Shown: positions 18,785 to 28,147 of the stretch, piece by piece
How positions within the stretch are numbered: position 1 is the stretch's first letter
How the letters are laid out: every line of letters starts with the position of its first letter
DNA from: Glaciecola sp. 33A
GTDB taxonomy: Bacteria > Pseudomonadota > Gammaproteobacteria > Enterobacterales > Alteromonadaceae
Length of the DNA stretch: 64,000 nucleotides
Reading direction: 5' to 3'
Assembly: GCF_002836745.1 (NCBI RefSeq)
Contig: NZ_PJAR01000024.1
Span: 327,174-391,173, forward strand
Position numbers and translations under genes: made by a program
Notes under the pieces: model-generated
Told to the model about the DNA's origin: nothing
Databases searched by the model: none
The model's input: only the letters and a program-made list of their open reading frames with translations

Positions 18785-20143
18785 ATGTCACTGAGCGTTA
18801 TTATCCTTGCAGCAGGCAAGGGAACAAGAATGAAGTCGTCGTTACCTAAAGTATTGCACCCTATTGCTGGCAAGCCAATGGTAGAGCATATTATTGAAGC
18901 AGCGAAAGAACTCGATTGCGACAACATCAACATTGTATATGGTCATGGCGCTGATTTACTCGAAAAAGCATTAGGCCACCATCAACTGAATTGGTGTTTA
19001 CAAGCCCAGCAATTAGGTACAGGTCATGCCGTTCAACAGGCGGCATCATATATTAAAGATGGTGAAGATGTGATGATCCTAGTGGGCGATGCCCCGCTAA
19101 TCAGTAGTGAAACACTGCGACGTTTAGTTGATGCTAAAGCACAAGCGGATTTAGCATTGTTAACTGTTCATTTGAATGACCCAACAGGCATGGGCCGGAT
19201 CATTCGCGAAGGTGACAACATTACGGCTATTGTTGAACACAAAGATGCAAGTGACGCGCAACGTGAAATTACCGAAATAAACACAGGCATGATGTTGATG
19301 TCGGGCAAAGATCTAAAACGTTGGTTAGGCAATTTATCTAATAATAATGTGCAAGGTGAGTATTATCTGACCGATGTTATTGAAATGGCCGCTAAAGAAG
19401 GAAAAATTATCCGTGCAGCGCACCCTGTTTGGGAGCGTGAAGTTGAGGGCGTAAATAATCGTGTTCAATTATCGTCGTTGGAATCCGCCTATCAATTTCG
19501 CAATGCTAACGCGTTGATGACGGCCGGCGTCAGTTTAGCTGATCCGCGGCGCATTGACGTGCGTGGTAAGTTAATAGTTGGGCAAGACGTCAGTATCGAC
19601 ATTAATGCTATTTTCGAGGGCGATGTTGAGATTGGTGACAACGTAGTTATTGGTCCTAACTGCGTACTCAAAAATTGTAAAATTGGCGATGGCACCCATA
19701 TTGAAGCGTTTTCATTGGTTGAAGATGCTGTCGTTGCACAAAACTGCAATGTGGGTCCCTACGCACGACTTCGTCCTGGCGCTGTCCTTCACGATGGCGC
19801 TAAAGTAGGTAATTTTTGTGAAGTTAAAAAGTCCGTTATTGGTAAAGGTTCAAAAGTGAATCATTTAACTTATATTGGCGATACACAAATTGGCAAAGGC
19901 GTGAATATAGGCGCCGGTACAATTACCTGTAACTACGATGGCGTTAACAAATTTAAGACTATTATTGGTGATGGGGTATTCGTAGGCAGTAATAGTTCGC
20001 TCGTAGCACCTGTTAGTATTGGCGAAAACGCCACCATAGGCGCGGGTTCAGTCGTCACCAAAGACGTGAATGCTGAAGAGCTTGCTATTGCACGAGGCAA
20101 GCAACGAGTTATTAGCGGTTGGGAACGTCCAAAGAAAAAGTAA
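18785..20143 (+). CDS. glmU: Bifunctional GlmU (GlcNAc-1-P uridyltransferase / GlcN-1-P acetyltransferase)
   Basis: Makes UDP-GlcNAc for peptidoglycan and LPS in the cytoplasm. The N-terminal nucleotidyltransferase motif [18 protein letters not shown] is at residues 8-25; the C-terminal left-handed beta-helix has many hexapeptide repeats ([20 protein letters not shown]) and the catalytic region [20 protein letters not shown]. 452 residues is normal. AGAAAGGAATTACC precedes the ATG. It forms a block with the DeoR-type regulator and glmS downstream, so the two key amino-sugar steps lie together. Confidence 0.97.
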   Translation: MSLSVIILAAGKGTRMKSSLPKVLHPIAGKPMVEHIIEAAKELDCDNINIVYGHGADLLEKALGHHQLNWCLQAQQLGTGHAVQQAASYIKDGEDVMILVGDAPLISSETLRRLVDAKAQADLALLTVHLNDPTGMGRIIREGDNITAIVEHKDASDAQREITEINTGMMLMSGKDLKRWLGNLSNNNVQGEYYLTDVIEMAAKEGKIIRAAHPVWEREVEGVNNRVQLSSLESAYQFRNANALMTAGVSLADPRRIDVRGKLIVGQDVSIDINAIFEGDVEIGDNVVIGPNCVLKNCKIGDGTHIEAFSLVEDAVVAQNCNVGPYARLRPGAVLHDGAKVGNFCEVKKSVIGKGSKVNHLTYIGDTQIGKGVNIGAGTITCNYDGVNKFKTIIGDGVFVGSNSSLVAPVSIGENATIGAGSVVTKDVNAEELAIARGKQRVISGWERPKKK

Positions 20144-20169
20144 AATGGATTATTAAATAGCCTTAAAAC

Positions 20170-20210
20170 TTGCAAATCGAAATTAATTTCATATAATAAG
20201 TTTCGATTTG
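20170..20210 (+). promoter_or_regulatory. Promoter with overlapping 10-bp inverted repeat, probable operator
   Basis: TTGCAA (20170-20175) and TATAAT (20192-20197), spaced 16 bases, form a good sigma70 promoter before the DeoR-type gene. A perfect inverted repeat, CAAATCGAAA (20173-20182) and TTTCGATTTG (20201-20210), spans the promoter and overlaps the -35 and the region just after the -10. A further half-like TTTCGATTT occurs at 20222-20230. This is the arrangement of an autoregulatory operator; binding of the downstream regulator is inferred. Confidence 0.6.
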
Positions 20211-20229
20211 AAATTTAAGGCTTTCGATT

Positions 20230-21000
20230 TTGCAAAAGCGCAACACCCAGCAACGCCGTCGTGGGATCATTGAAACATTGAATGAACGCGGTGAAGTCGC
20301 TGTAGATGAGTTATCTAAGGTATTTTTAACCTCAGAAGTGACTATTCGTAAAGATCTTGCCGAACTTGAAAATAATGGATTGTTATTAAGGCGGTTTGGC
20401 GGCGCGGTTCTGCTTCCTAAAGACGCTTCTGAACTTTCATCTGAAAAGCTTTCGAGTCGAAAGTTAGCCATTTCAAAATTAGCCGCAACACTTATTCAAG
20501 ATCACAATCGTATTATTATTGATGGTGGCAGCACGACGTCTGCACTATTGCCACATTTACCCAAAAAGCTGGGTTTAGTGGTTATGACCAACTCATTGCA
20601 AGTTGCTAATACCCTATTAGAGGGCGAAAATGAGCCTCAGGTATTGATGACAGGCGGTACTTGGGATGCTCAATCGCATTCGTTTCAAGGCCAAATGGCA
20701 GAAAACATGTTGAGAGCCTATAATTTTGACCAAGCATTTTTAGGTGCTGCGGGCCTCGATATCGAGCGTGGGTCAACCACATTCAATGAATTAACGTCCC
20801 TCAGTCGGACAATGGCAGAAGTGTCAAAACAAGTTATTGTAATGGCTGAGTCGGAGAAACTAGAAAGAAAAATACCCAATGTGGAATTGCCATGGTCGCA
20901 AATATCTATTTTGGTTACCGATGATGGCCTCGATGAAGACGCCAAGCAAAAAATTGAAAAACGAGGCGTAACAGTAATGTGTGCGACTTGTATTCGCTAA
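20230..21000 (+). CDS. DeoR/GlpR-family transcriptional regulator of the glm locus
   Basis: A 256-residue repressor with an N-terminal winged helix (RRRGIIETLNERGEVAVDEL, then TSEVTIRKDLAELENNGLLL at about 30-50) and a C-terminal sugar-phosphate sensor domain of the DeoR type (IIIDGGSTTSALLPHL; MTNSLQVANTLL; FLGAAGLDIERGSTTFNE). The start is a TTG, with AAGG about 10 bases upstream. Its position between glmU and glmS recurs in Alteromonadales and Shewanella, so it probably senses an amino-sugar phosphate and controls glmS. An inverted repeat lies on its own promoter. Confidence 0.85.
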   Translation: MQKRNTQQRRRGIIETLNERGEVAVDELSKVFLTSEVTIRKDLAELENNGLLLRRFGGAVLLPKDASELSSEKLSSRKLAISKLAATLIQDHNRIIIDGGSTTSALLPHLPKKLGLVVMTNSLQVANTLLEGENEPQVLMTGGTWDAQSHSFQGQMAENMLRAYNFDQAFLGAAGLDIERGSTTFNELTSLSRTMAEVSKQVIVMAESEKLERKIPNVELPWSQISILVTDDGLDEDAKQKIEKRGVTVMCATCIR

Positions 21001-21104
21001 ACTATTTTATTAAAACGCAGTAATTCTTATAACTACCTTGTATGCCTTTATAGGCACTTGAAGCGTAATTTAAGAGGAACGCAAAGACAGATTAGGATAC
21101 CAAT

Positions 21105-22937
21105 ATGTGTGGAATTGTAGGCGCAATAGCCGAACGTAACGTTGTACAAATTTTATTAGAAGGTTTGCGCAGACTTGAATACCGAGGTTATGATTCAGCC
21201 GGTGTCGCCTTACTCGATGGTGCCGGTAATTTAAATCGCGAGCGTCAAGTAGGCAAGGTAAAGGCGTTAAGCGACGCGATTGCTGAAAACCCAATTAAGG
21301 GCGCTACGGGTATTGCGCATACGCGTTGGGCAACTCATGGTGGCGTAAATCAAAAGAATGCTCACCCGCATCTTTCCAATGATAGAATTGCCGTTGTACA
21401 CAACGGCATTATTGAAAATTACGAAGCTTTAAGACGTGATCTACAAGCAAAAGGGTATGTTTTTGGCTCTGACACGGACACCGAAACGATTGCGCACACG
21501 GTTCATGAAGAAGTGAAAAAAGGCAAAGACTTATTACTTGCTGTGCAGGACTCTGTGAAACAATTTCATGGTGCTTACGGCACAGTGATTATGGATAAAG
21601 AAGATTCAAACCGCGTGATCGTTGCTCGTTCAGGTAGCCCATTAGTCATTGGTTTGGGGATCGGCGAGAATTTCATCGCATCTGACCAAATGGCGCTGTT
21701 ACCAGTAACCCGTCGCTTTATTTTCTTAGAAGAGGGTGATGTAGCCGAAATTACTCGTACTTCAGTGACTATATATGCTCAGAATGGCGAAAAAATAGAG
21801 CGCGAAATTTTTGATTCTGAATTAGAACACGATGCTGGTGACAAAGGTGGGTATCGCCACTACATGCTCAAAGAAATCCATGAACAACCCACAGTAGTTC
21901 GCAATACCTTGCAAGATCGCTTAGGTGAAAACGACCTGGTTGAAGGTATCTTTGGTGCTGGCTCTGAGGACATCCTAAAAGGCATTAAACACGTCCAAAT
22001 TATTGCTTGTGGTACCAGTTACCACTCAGGTATGACGGCGCGTTATTGGTTAGAGCAATACGCAAATGTGTCATGTAATGTTGAAATAGCATCAGAGTTC
22101 AGATATCGCAAATCAGTGGTGCATCCAAACAGCTTATTAGTGACCATTTCGCAATCAGGTGAAACCGCGGACACGCTAGCAGCTCTTCGTTTAGGCAAAG
22201 AACAGGGTTATATGTCTAGTTTGGCTATTTGTAACGTACCTGGCTCGTCGCTTGTGCGCGAATCTGATATGTCATTTATGACATTAGCGGGTGCTGAAAT
22301 AGGCGTTGCTTCAACCAAAGCCTTTACCACGCAGTTAACCGGTTTCTTAATGTTGACACTTGCTCTGGGTAAATATAACGGCATGCTAGCAGTGGACAAA
22401 AAATCGATCATAGATGGTTTACACAGCTTACCAAGCAAACTAGAAGAAACACTGACATTGACCGATAGCATTGAGCTATTAGCGGAAGAGTTTGCCGATA
22501 AGCAACACAGTTTATTTTTGGGTCGGGGGGATCAGTACCCTATCGCGATGGAAGGTGCACTGAAGCTTAAAGAGATTTCTTATATTCATGCCGAAGCCTA
22601 TGCATCGGGCGAACTGAAACATGGCCCATTGGCACTCATTGATGATGAAATGCCGGTCATTGTTGTTGCACCGAATAACGAATTACTTGAGAAACTCAAA
22701 TCGAATGTTGAAGAAGTAAGAGCTCGCGGCGGCATCATGTATGTATTCGCTGATAAGAACGCTAACTTTGCGAGTGACGAAACTATGCGTGTTATTAATG
22801 TACCGCATTGTGAGTCGCCAATTGCTCCGATTGTTTATACCTTGCCACTGCAGTTATTATCATATTATGTTGCTGTAATTAAGGGAACTGATGTTGATCA
22901 ACCAAGGAATTTGGCTAAGTCGGTTACTGTGGAGTAG
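21105..22937 (+). CDS. glmS: Glutamine--fructose-6-phosphate aminotransferase GlmS
   Basis: A 610-residue enzyme making glucosamine-6-phosphate from fructose-6-phosphate and glutamine, the entry to the hexosamine pathway. The N-terminal glutamine amidotransferase begins [12 protein letters not shown] with the catalytic Cys2. Two SIS isomerase domains follow ([11 protein letters not shown] and [15 protein letters not shown]), and the C-terminus ends NLAKSVTVE as usual. Length matches E. coli GlmS (609). TTAGGA lies upstream of the ATG. It is about 100 bases after the regulator. No glmS ribozyme or sRNA site is evident in that gap. Confidence 0.97.
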   Translation: MCGIVGAIAERNVVQILLEGLRRLEYRGYDSAGVALLDGAGNLNRERQVGKVKALSDAIAENPIKGATGIAHTRWATHGGVNQKNAHPHLSNDRIAVVHNGIIENYEALRRDLQAKGYVFGSDTDTETIAHTVHEEVKKGKDLLLAVQDSVKQFHGAYGTVIMDKEDSNRVIVARSGSPLVIGLGIGENFIASDQMALLPVTRRFIFLEEGDVAEITRTSVTIYAQNGEKIEREIFDSELEHDAGDKGGYRHYMLKEIHEQPTVVRNTLQDRLGENDLVEGIFGAGSEDILKGIKHVQIIACGTSYHSGMTARYWLEQYANVSCNVEIASEFRYRKSVVHPNSLLVTISQSGETADTLAALRLGKEQGYMSSLAICNVPGSSLVRESDMSFMTLAGAEIGVASTKAFTTQLTGFLMLTLALGKYNGMLAVDKKSIIDGLHSLPSKLEETLTLTDSIELLAEEFADKQHSLFLGRGDQYPIAMEGALKLKEISYIHAEAYASGELKHGPLALIDDEMPVIVVAPNNELLEKLKSNVEEVRARGGIMYVFADKNANFASDETMRVINVPHCESPIAPIVYTLPLQLLSYYVAVIKGTDVDQPRNLAKSVTVE

Positions 22938-22946
22938 GAATTGTAG

Positions 22947-22969
22947 GCTCTACAGTATTTGTGTAGAGC
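22947..22969 (+). terminator. Hairpin after glmS, candidate terminator
   Basis: GCTCTACA (22947-22954) and TGTAGAGC (22962-22969) form a perfect 8-bp stem with a 7-base loop, 9 bases after the glmS stop. No T tract follows, so it may be a transcript-stabilising hairpin. The rest of the gap to 23266 contains no reading frame or repeat that I could recognise. Confidence 0.45.
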
Positions 22970-23266
22970 GACAATAATGTATCATCCTCGACAATATAGT
23001 TTCATACTTTACAATTAATAATAATACTAACAAGCTCTGAAATTTTTGGTTGAGTAGTGACGTGAATACGGCATGAGCAGACGTGCGCCATTCAAATTTA
23101 TACGGGAGGAATGTGCCATAACCGGCCGTTGGTTTTCAAATAAATCGACGTCTCTGACCTTGTCCTGACCCTATCGATTCCTAAAATATAAAAGCAGTTA
23201 ACTGACAATTATCCATTGATTTTAATAACTCGTTCCCACGCAAATGTAGGACGAGCTATTGCCATA

Positions 23267-24109
23267 TTAAGAATATTCAAACCCGCTTAAATCAGTACTA
23301 TTTTTCCAAAGCATGTTTGCTAGTGAAGTATCGCGAGTTGATCCCTTGGTTTTCTGAATAGACTTATCTTTATAATAAGATCCTGTAGAAGTGCTAACAC
23401 TGTCAGACTCACATAAGTAAACGCCTGTTTCAGCACCTTTATCTGGCGTGCGCGCCACAAATCGTCTTACCAAGGAATAGAAAGGCGACAACCAAACCGG
23501 TAGCGCTTTTTTCAGCATTGGTGTATCAACTATACCAGGGTCAAAACAGTTTACGGTAATACCAGTGCCCGCCAATTTTTCAGCCAAACTTTGAGTAAAT
23601 AACACACTATAAAATTTGCTATTACAATAAGCTTGCTCACCGTTAAAATTTTCCTTCAGCTGGAGATCATTACGATCTATCTTGGCGTCTTCATACCTAA
23701 AAGATGCGGTATTTATGATTCGACCCTGCTTTGATTTAGATAACAAAGGCAATAAGCGCCCTGTTAGCAAAAATGGGGCTACTTGATTAACTGCAAATGT
23801 TGATTCAATACCGTCTGAACTGGTATCAAACGTATTAGACCCCCACCAGCCTGCGTTATTGACAAGAACATCGATGCTGTCGGTTAATTGCTGTATCTGA
23901 TCAGCTGCCGCATGAATTGATGAAATAGACAGTAAATCACATTCTATAAAATGTATTTGATTGCTTAAAGGCTTTAATTTTAGCATCGCCTCAAACTTAC
24001 TTTTATTGCGGGCTAACACAAAAAATTCTATATCTTGCTGTTTATCTAGCTGATATAGCCATTGTTGGCCAAAACCCGATGTTACCCCTGTCATTACTAT
24101 CCGTTTCAT
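23267..24109 (-). CDS. Short-chain dehydrogenase/reductase (SDR)
   Basis: An NAD(P)-dependent oxidoreductase of about 280 residues. The cofactor motif GVTSGFGQQW is at residues 7-16, NNAGWWG near 85, the catalytic serine in INTASFR and the catalytic YxxxK in AYCNSKFYSV. I chose the ATG at 24109, which has GGGAGAG at an ideal distance; an ATG at 24124 in the same frame lacks a site. The divergent LysR gene starts about 130 bases away, a common arrangement for a LysR regulator and its target. Substrate unknown; it resembles the retinol dehydrogenase-like branch. Confidence 0.85.
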   Translation of the reverse strand: MKRIVMTGVTSGFGQQWLYQLDKQQDIEFFVLARNKSKFEAMLKLKPLSNQIHFIECDLLSISSIHAAADQIQQLTDSIDVLVNNAGWWGSNTFDTSSDGIESTFAVNQVAPFLLTGRLLPLLSKSKQGRIINTASFRYEDAKIDRNDLQLKENFNGEQAYCNSKFYSVLFTQSLAEKLAGTGITVNCFDPGIVDTPMLKKALPVWLSPFYSLVRRFVARTPDKGAETGVYLCESDSVSTSTGSYYKDKSIQKTKGSTRDTSLANMLWKNSTDLSGFEYS

Positions 24110-24236
24110 CGTCATCTCTCCCATCTAGTTAGCCATTAAAGCGATTTCCAATGACTTGAGTTATAACAATAAGTCAATTATCCTCTAAACTAAATATCAA
24201 TAAACTCAAAACACTATTAACTAAAAGGAAACATAA

Positions 24237-25121
24237 GTGACTAGTTTTAGTGAATACCGCACATTTTGTAAGATTGTCGAGCTTAATAGTGTTACTGAGG
24301 CCGCCAATGCCTTACATAAGTCACCCTCAGCCGTTAGCAAGCAACTGAGCAAGTTAGAATCTAGTCTGTCGGTACAATTATTCGATCGATCCACAAAAAC
24401 CATCACGATTACCGCCCTAGGTGAAAAGTTTTATCACCAATGCAAAGCAATTCTACAGTCGGTTAGTGATGCTGAGCAGGTGCTTAAGGACGACACTACG
24501 GCAGCAAGTGGGAAGTTAGTTCTATCTTTTCCTGAAGTGCTATTAAGAACTCCATTAATAAAACTCATTACAGAATTTAGCGGGCTATACCGTGATATTC
24601 ATTTTGAACTTAGAGTATCCAATACACTGGACAATATTATTGAGGAAGGGATTGATTTTGCATTTCGGATCGGAAAAATTGAAAACTCTCGTCTTACTGC
24701 CAATACACTATTCCCAGCACACCTAGTCTGTGTCGCGTCTCCCGAATATCTAAATGAATTTACTACCCCTACTTCTTTCTCGGATGTCATTGACCAGCAT
24801 AAAATGCTACTGCCAACCTATGTGAATATAAGGGAGAAGATAAATCAATTATTGAATCACACGGAAGCCATTTCACTTCAAGACGCTCATTTAATGAATA
24901 GCGAAACCGCAATCTTTGATGCGGTAATGCAGGGTATGGGAGTGGCAGCTCTACTAGATATTTCAATACAACCACAGATAGACAGCGGAGAGCTGATCCA
25001 TTTATTTCCAGAACTCACATTCCCTCGGCAAGATGTATGTATGCTTTATCATAATAGGGATTATATGCCCAAAAAGATGCGATTATTTAAACAATACATA
25101 AAGCAGGAATACCTGCTTTAA
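24237..25121 (+). CDS. LysR-family transcriptional regulator
   Basis: A 294-residue regulator with an N-terminal winged helix-turn-helix (VTEAANALHKSPSAVSKQLS, then LESSLSVQLFDRSTKTITIT) and a C-terminal substrate-binding domain of the periplasmic-binding-protein type. The start is a GTG at 24237 preceded by AAAGGAAAC. It is divergent from the SDR gene and probably regulates it from the shared intergenic region. The inducer is unknown. Confidence 0.87.
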   Translation: MTSFSEYRTFCKIVELNSVTEAANALHKSPSAVSKQLSKLESSLSVQLFDRSTKTITITALGEKFYHQCKAILQSVSDAEQVLKDDTTAASGKLVLSFPEVLLRTPLIKLITEFSGLYRDIHFELRVSNTLDNIIEEGIDFAFRIGKIENSRLTANTLFPAHLVCVASPEYLNEFTTPTSFSDVIDQHKMLLPTYVNIREKINQLLNHTEAISLQDAHLMNSETAIFDAVMQGMGVAALLDISIQPQIDSGELIHLFPELTFPRQDVCMLYHNRDYMPKKMRLFKQYIKQEYLL

Positions 25122-25198
25122 ATAACGTACCAGCTTCTATCTGTAAGTTATGATACTACAGCTGCTGCATCTTTTATAAAACGCCTCAATGAACATAA

Positions 25199-25360
25199 CT
25201 CAAACCAGCACCAGCAAAAGTTGATATTGGTATAAGCGGTTTTAAATCTGAGGGGGCTGAGACGCTTATTTACACAGGTAGCAACACTCGTCAAGGTCGC
25301 CTTTTGAACACAGGAGACATCAGGGAAATTATTCTGGAGGGCAGTGATCGTCACATTTGA
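25199..25360 (+). pseudogene. Possible decayed C-terminal coding fragment
   Basis: The gap 25122-25702 has no complete gene. Within it, an open frame of 53 codons without a start codon reads PAPAKVDIGISGFKSEGAE and then TLIYTGSNTRQGRLL and ends at TGA 25358. Its composition looks protein-like, with regular polar/hydrophobic alternation, and an upstream frame (ASFIKRLNEHN) could connect to it by a frameshift. I do not recognise the family. Weak call. Confidence 0.2.
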
Positions 25361-25702
25361 GACACTCAGATTTGCTCAATTAAGGTTGGTAATGTTTCAA
25401 AACGAACATACAACACCAGCTATCTCTTGCATAAAAGCAGTAGTGTCAATGTAGCTATCTAATCATTTATGGGAGGCTTGTTGAGTTTTCGGTATCCACC
25501 AAGCTAATGCTTTTTTTTTCTTTTAACTACCTTCCCCATGAATATCTAATTTATTTTATATAAATTCAAGGCTTTCGAATATTAGACACATTTTCTCAAT
25601 ATTTGAGATATATTAGTCATAGTAAAACTCATACTCTATCGATAGGTTATTATCTTTACGAGATTAATGATAAGAAATTCTCTATTCAAAGAAGGAATTG
25701 AA

Positions 25703-27457
25703 ATGAAGACAGTTTTACAAAGTACAAAAAATATAATCTTATTATGTTCACTAATAATTGGATTTCAGGTCAGCGCTGAAAAGATCACAGAGGTTGAAAA
25801 CCTTGTTAAGGATAAAGTCTTAACTGAAAGCCTTGAGATGGGTGATACTCATGTCTATAACTTAAAATTGGATGCTGGTCAGTATGTCTTTGGTGATGCT
25901 GTTCAAATAACTGTAGATTTGAAGGTTTCTATTTATAAACCTGATGGTGAACAATTAGTATCGTTTGATGGACCCGCTCGAGGTAGTGAAACATTTCAGT
26001 TCAATAGTACGGATGCAGGTATCTATCAGATAAAGATTACTCCATTCCAAGAGGAAGAAGGCGATTATTCAATTAAAATCATTCGAATTGAAGCCATTGC
26101 AAAAACACCTGCTGGTAAAGTTGATCAGCTGATGTCAGCCTATACTGATAAAACACCCGGTGTTGTTATTGGTGTTGTTAGGGATGGAAAACTTGATTTT
26201 GTCCGCAGCTATGGATTAGCAAATATCGAATATGATATTCCCAATACTCGAACTACACCATTTCATATGGCTTCAGTGTCAAAACAATTCACTGCCTTTG
26301 CTATTGTTATGCTCGCTCAAGATGGAAAACTTTCCCTCGATGAGGAAATCCACAAATATTTACCTGAGCTTCCAAAATTTGAACATAAAGTAACTGTTCG
26401 TCACTTACTTAATCATACTAGCGGAATAAGGGATCACTGGACTCTATGGCAAATGAGTGGTGGACGAATGGATGATGTAATACGCCAAGAAGATTTATTA
26501 CGGCTATTACATAGACAACAGGAATTAAATTTTAAACCTGGTAAGCAATATATGTATAGTAATTCTGGTTATCTATTATTATCTGAAATCGTCAGCTCAG
26601 TAAGTGGAGAAAAATTTGGAGATTGGATGCAGAAAAATGTCTTCAAACCTCTCAATATGAACTCAACACAAATTTACGATGATCATGAACGTATTGTTAA
26701 AAATAGAGCTTATTCTTATCACTATTCTAACGCAGGCATAGCCAAATCAGTGCTTAGTTATGCTAATTCTGGAGCAACAAGTTTATTTTCAACTGTGGAA
26801 GATTTAGCTCTTTGGTTGAATAACTTTAAAACTGGTAAAATTGGAGGCATTAAAACGATAGAAGAATTACAGGTTCAAGGTATGCTCAATAATGGTGAAA
26901 CAATTCGCTATGCATTAGGCATTGGAGTTGATGAAGAAAATGGGTTAAGAAAACTATCTCATGGTGGTGCAGATGCTGGGTACAGATCTTATCTAAGTTA
27001 TTACCCTGAAATTGATTCTGGAATAATTCTACTTTCGAACATCGCGACGTTTTCTGGTGGACTTATTAGTCAAGATATAGCAACAGCATTTTTTAGTGAA
27101 AAAATGACCTTTGAGTCACAAGAAGGACAAGCTACAATGCAAGAAAATTCAACTCAAAGTAATGAAAAAGCTGAAAAATGGATCCCCAATCTCAATGAGC
27201 TTAAACTTTATGAAGGTCGTTATTATAGTAAAGAATTGGATACATTTTATACGGTTTACCTAGATGATGAAAAATTATTACTTAAACATACAAGGCATGG
27301 TGATATCTCACTAACAGAAAAGGATAAAGATTATTTTCAATCTTCTGTTGGATTCATGCATAGATTATATTTTAGTCGTTCTGAAAAGGGTGATATCAAT
27401 CAGTTTAGAGTATCAAATGGGCGAGTTCGAAACTTAGTCTTTAACAAGATGGATTAA
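25703..27457 (+). CDS. Secreted serine hydrolase (beta-lactamase fold) with N-terminal beta-sandwich domain
   Basis: About 584 residues. A signal peptide (cleavage probably after QVSA) leads to a beta-sandwich domain of pre-peptidase C-terminal type (about 30-130, YVFGDAVQITVDLKVSIYKP), then a PF00144 serine hydrolase domain with SVSK, YSN in YMYSNSGYLL and HGG in SHGGADAGYRSYL, then a C-terminal beta domain (about 500-584) common in these enzymes. I chose the ATG at 25703, preceded by GAAGGAATTG; an ATG at 25667 would spoil the signal peptide. The gene looks AT-richer than its neighbours, hinting at transfer. Confidence 0.83.
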   Translation: MKTVLQSTKNIILLCSLIIGFQVSAEKITEVENLVKDKVLTESLEMGDTHVYNLKLDAGQYVFGDAVQITVDLKVSIYKPDGEQLVSFDGPARGSETFQFNSTDAGIYQIKITPFQEEEGDYSIKIIRIEAIAKTPAGKVDQLMSAYTDKTPGVVIGVVRDGKLDFVRSYGLANIEYDIPNTRTTPFHMASVSKQFTAFAIVMLAQDGKLSLDEEIHKYLPELPKFEHKVTVRHLLNHTSGIRDHWTLWQMSGGRMDDVIRQEDLLRLLHRQQELNFKPGKQYMYSNSGYLLLSEIVSSVSGEKFGDWMQKNVFKPLNMNSTQIYDDHERIVKNRAYSYHYSNAGIAKSVLSYANSGATSLFSTVEDLALWLNNFKTGKIGGIKTIEELQVQGMLNNGETIRYALGIGVDEENGLRKLSHGGADAGYRSYLSYYPEIDSGIILLSNIATFSGGLISQDIATAFFSEKMTFESQEGQATMQENSTQSNEKAEKWIPNLNELKLYEGRYYSKELDTFYTVYLDDEKLLLKHTRHGDISLTEKDKDYFQSSVGFMHRLYFSRSEKGDINQFRVSNGRVRNLVFNKMD

Positions 27458-27629
27458 TCCTATCAATTCAGTGATGATAGTTGCACTTTACATAATGATA
27501 TATTCAATTTCTCACAATAATTTGAAATCATCAAAGTATAAGCCATGTAAATATTAGAAATTGAAACATCCTGTGATGATGCCTGTATTGCCATTTATGA
27601 TGAGTAAGGCATCATGCCTAATGTCTGTT

Positions 27630-27669
27630 AATCGCTCTAAGCCGCCCGTTGATCGATTTTTACGACAGT
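27630..27669. repeat. Dispersed 40-bp repeat A, copy 1
   Basis: AATCGCTCTAAGC followed by CGATTTTTACGACAGT; the 40 bases match 42406-42445 with three mismatches. Both copies are intergenic. On the minus strand both encode the same peptide end (TVVKI..RAA then stop), so they may be the 3' tail of a lost mobile gene. The gap 27458-28147 has no convincing gene. Confidence 0.6.
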
Positions 27670-27703
27670 CTCCTAACGTCCCATTTCCGCCATTTCCGCC
27701 ATT

Positions 27704-27774
27704 CCGCATAGAGAGCATCTTAATGTTTGCAACTAGACATTGGAGTTTGAAACAGACACTAACATTATGAAACC
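27704..27774. repeat. Imperfect direct repeat B, left of the chemoreceptor gene
   Basis: CCGCATA, then TTAATGTTT, ACATTGGAG, TTGAAAC and GAAACC recur in order at 30747-30807. The left copy has about 9 extra bases. The two copies flank the chemoreceptor gene on either side. A short tandem CCATTTCCGCCATTTCCGCC lies just before this copy. Confidence 0.6.
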
Positions 27775-28080
27775 GCTTTCAAATGGTTTTGCTTAATGAG
27801 GTGAATTGCTATGTTTGACACCTCGCCATTTGTACATGTAATCAAGGCTCGCGTAGTTATTAATGTCGAGCTCGCCAATTTATCACTTAGTATTAGCCTA
27901 GTTAGACGATTATTTGCTCAATAATTTGTGCTATCTGCCGATACACAGTTAACAAAAAAAATGTGTTGCATATTAACTAAATAAAACAATGACTTGGTGA
28001 TTAAGCCAAACCATTTTTAACGGATAGCAAGTAGCTATTGCTAAAGTCTACGACGGCAGCATGTTAGGGAGGACATCTAT

Positions 28081-28115
28081 TAGTACTCGTAAGTAATAAA
28101 GGCTTTTGAGTACTA
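28081..28115 (+). promoter_or_regulatory. Inverted repeat in the chemoreceptor leader
   Basis: TAGTACTC (28081-28088) and GAGTACTA (28108-28115) form a perfect 8-bp stem with a 19-base loop, ending 32 bases before the chemoreceptor ATG. It could be an operator or an RNA leader structure. A GGGAGGA sequence just upstream has no reading frame after it. No known riboswitch consensus is recognised. Confidence 0.3.
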
Positions 28116-28147
28116 GAATCTAATAAAATAACAATTGGAATATATTA

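Noticed and set aside
27561-27770. Plus-strand frame covering repeat A
   Set aside because: Low-complexity proline stretch from a short tandem repeat, TTG-type start, no ribosome-binding site.
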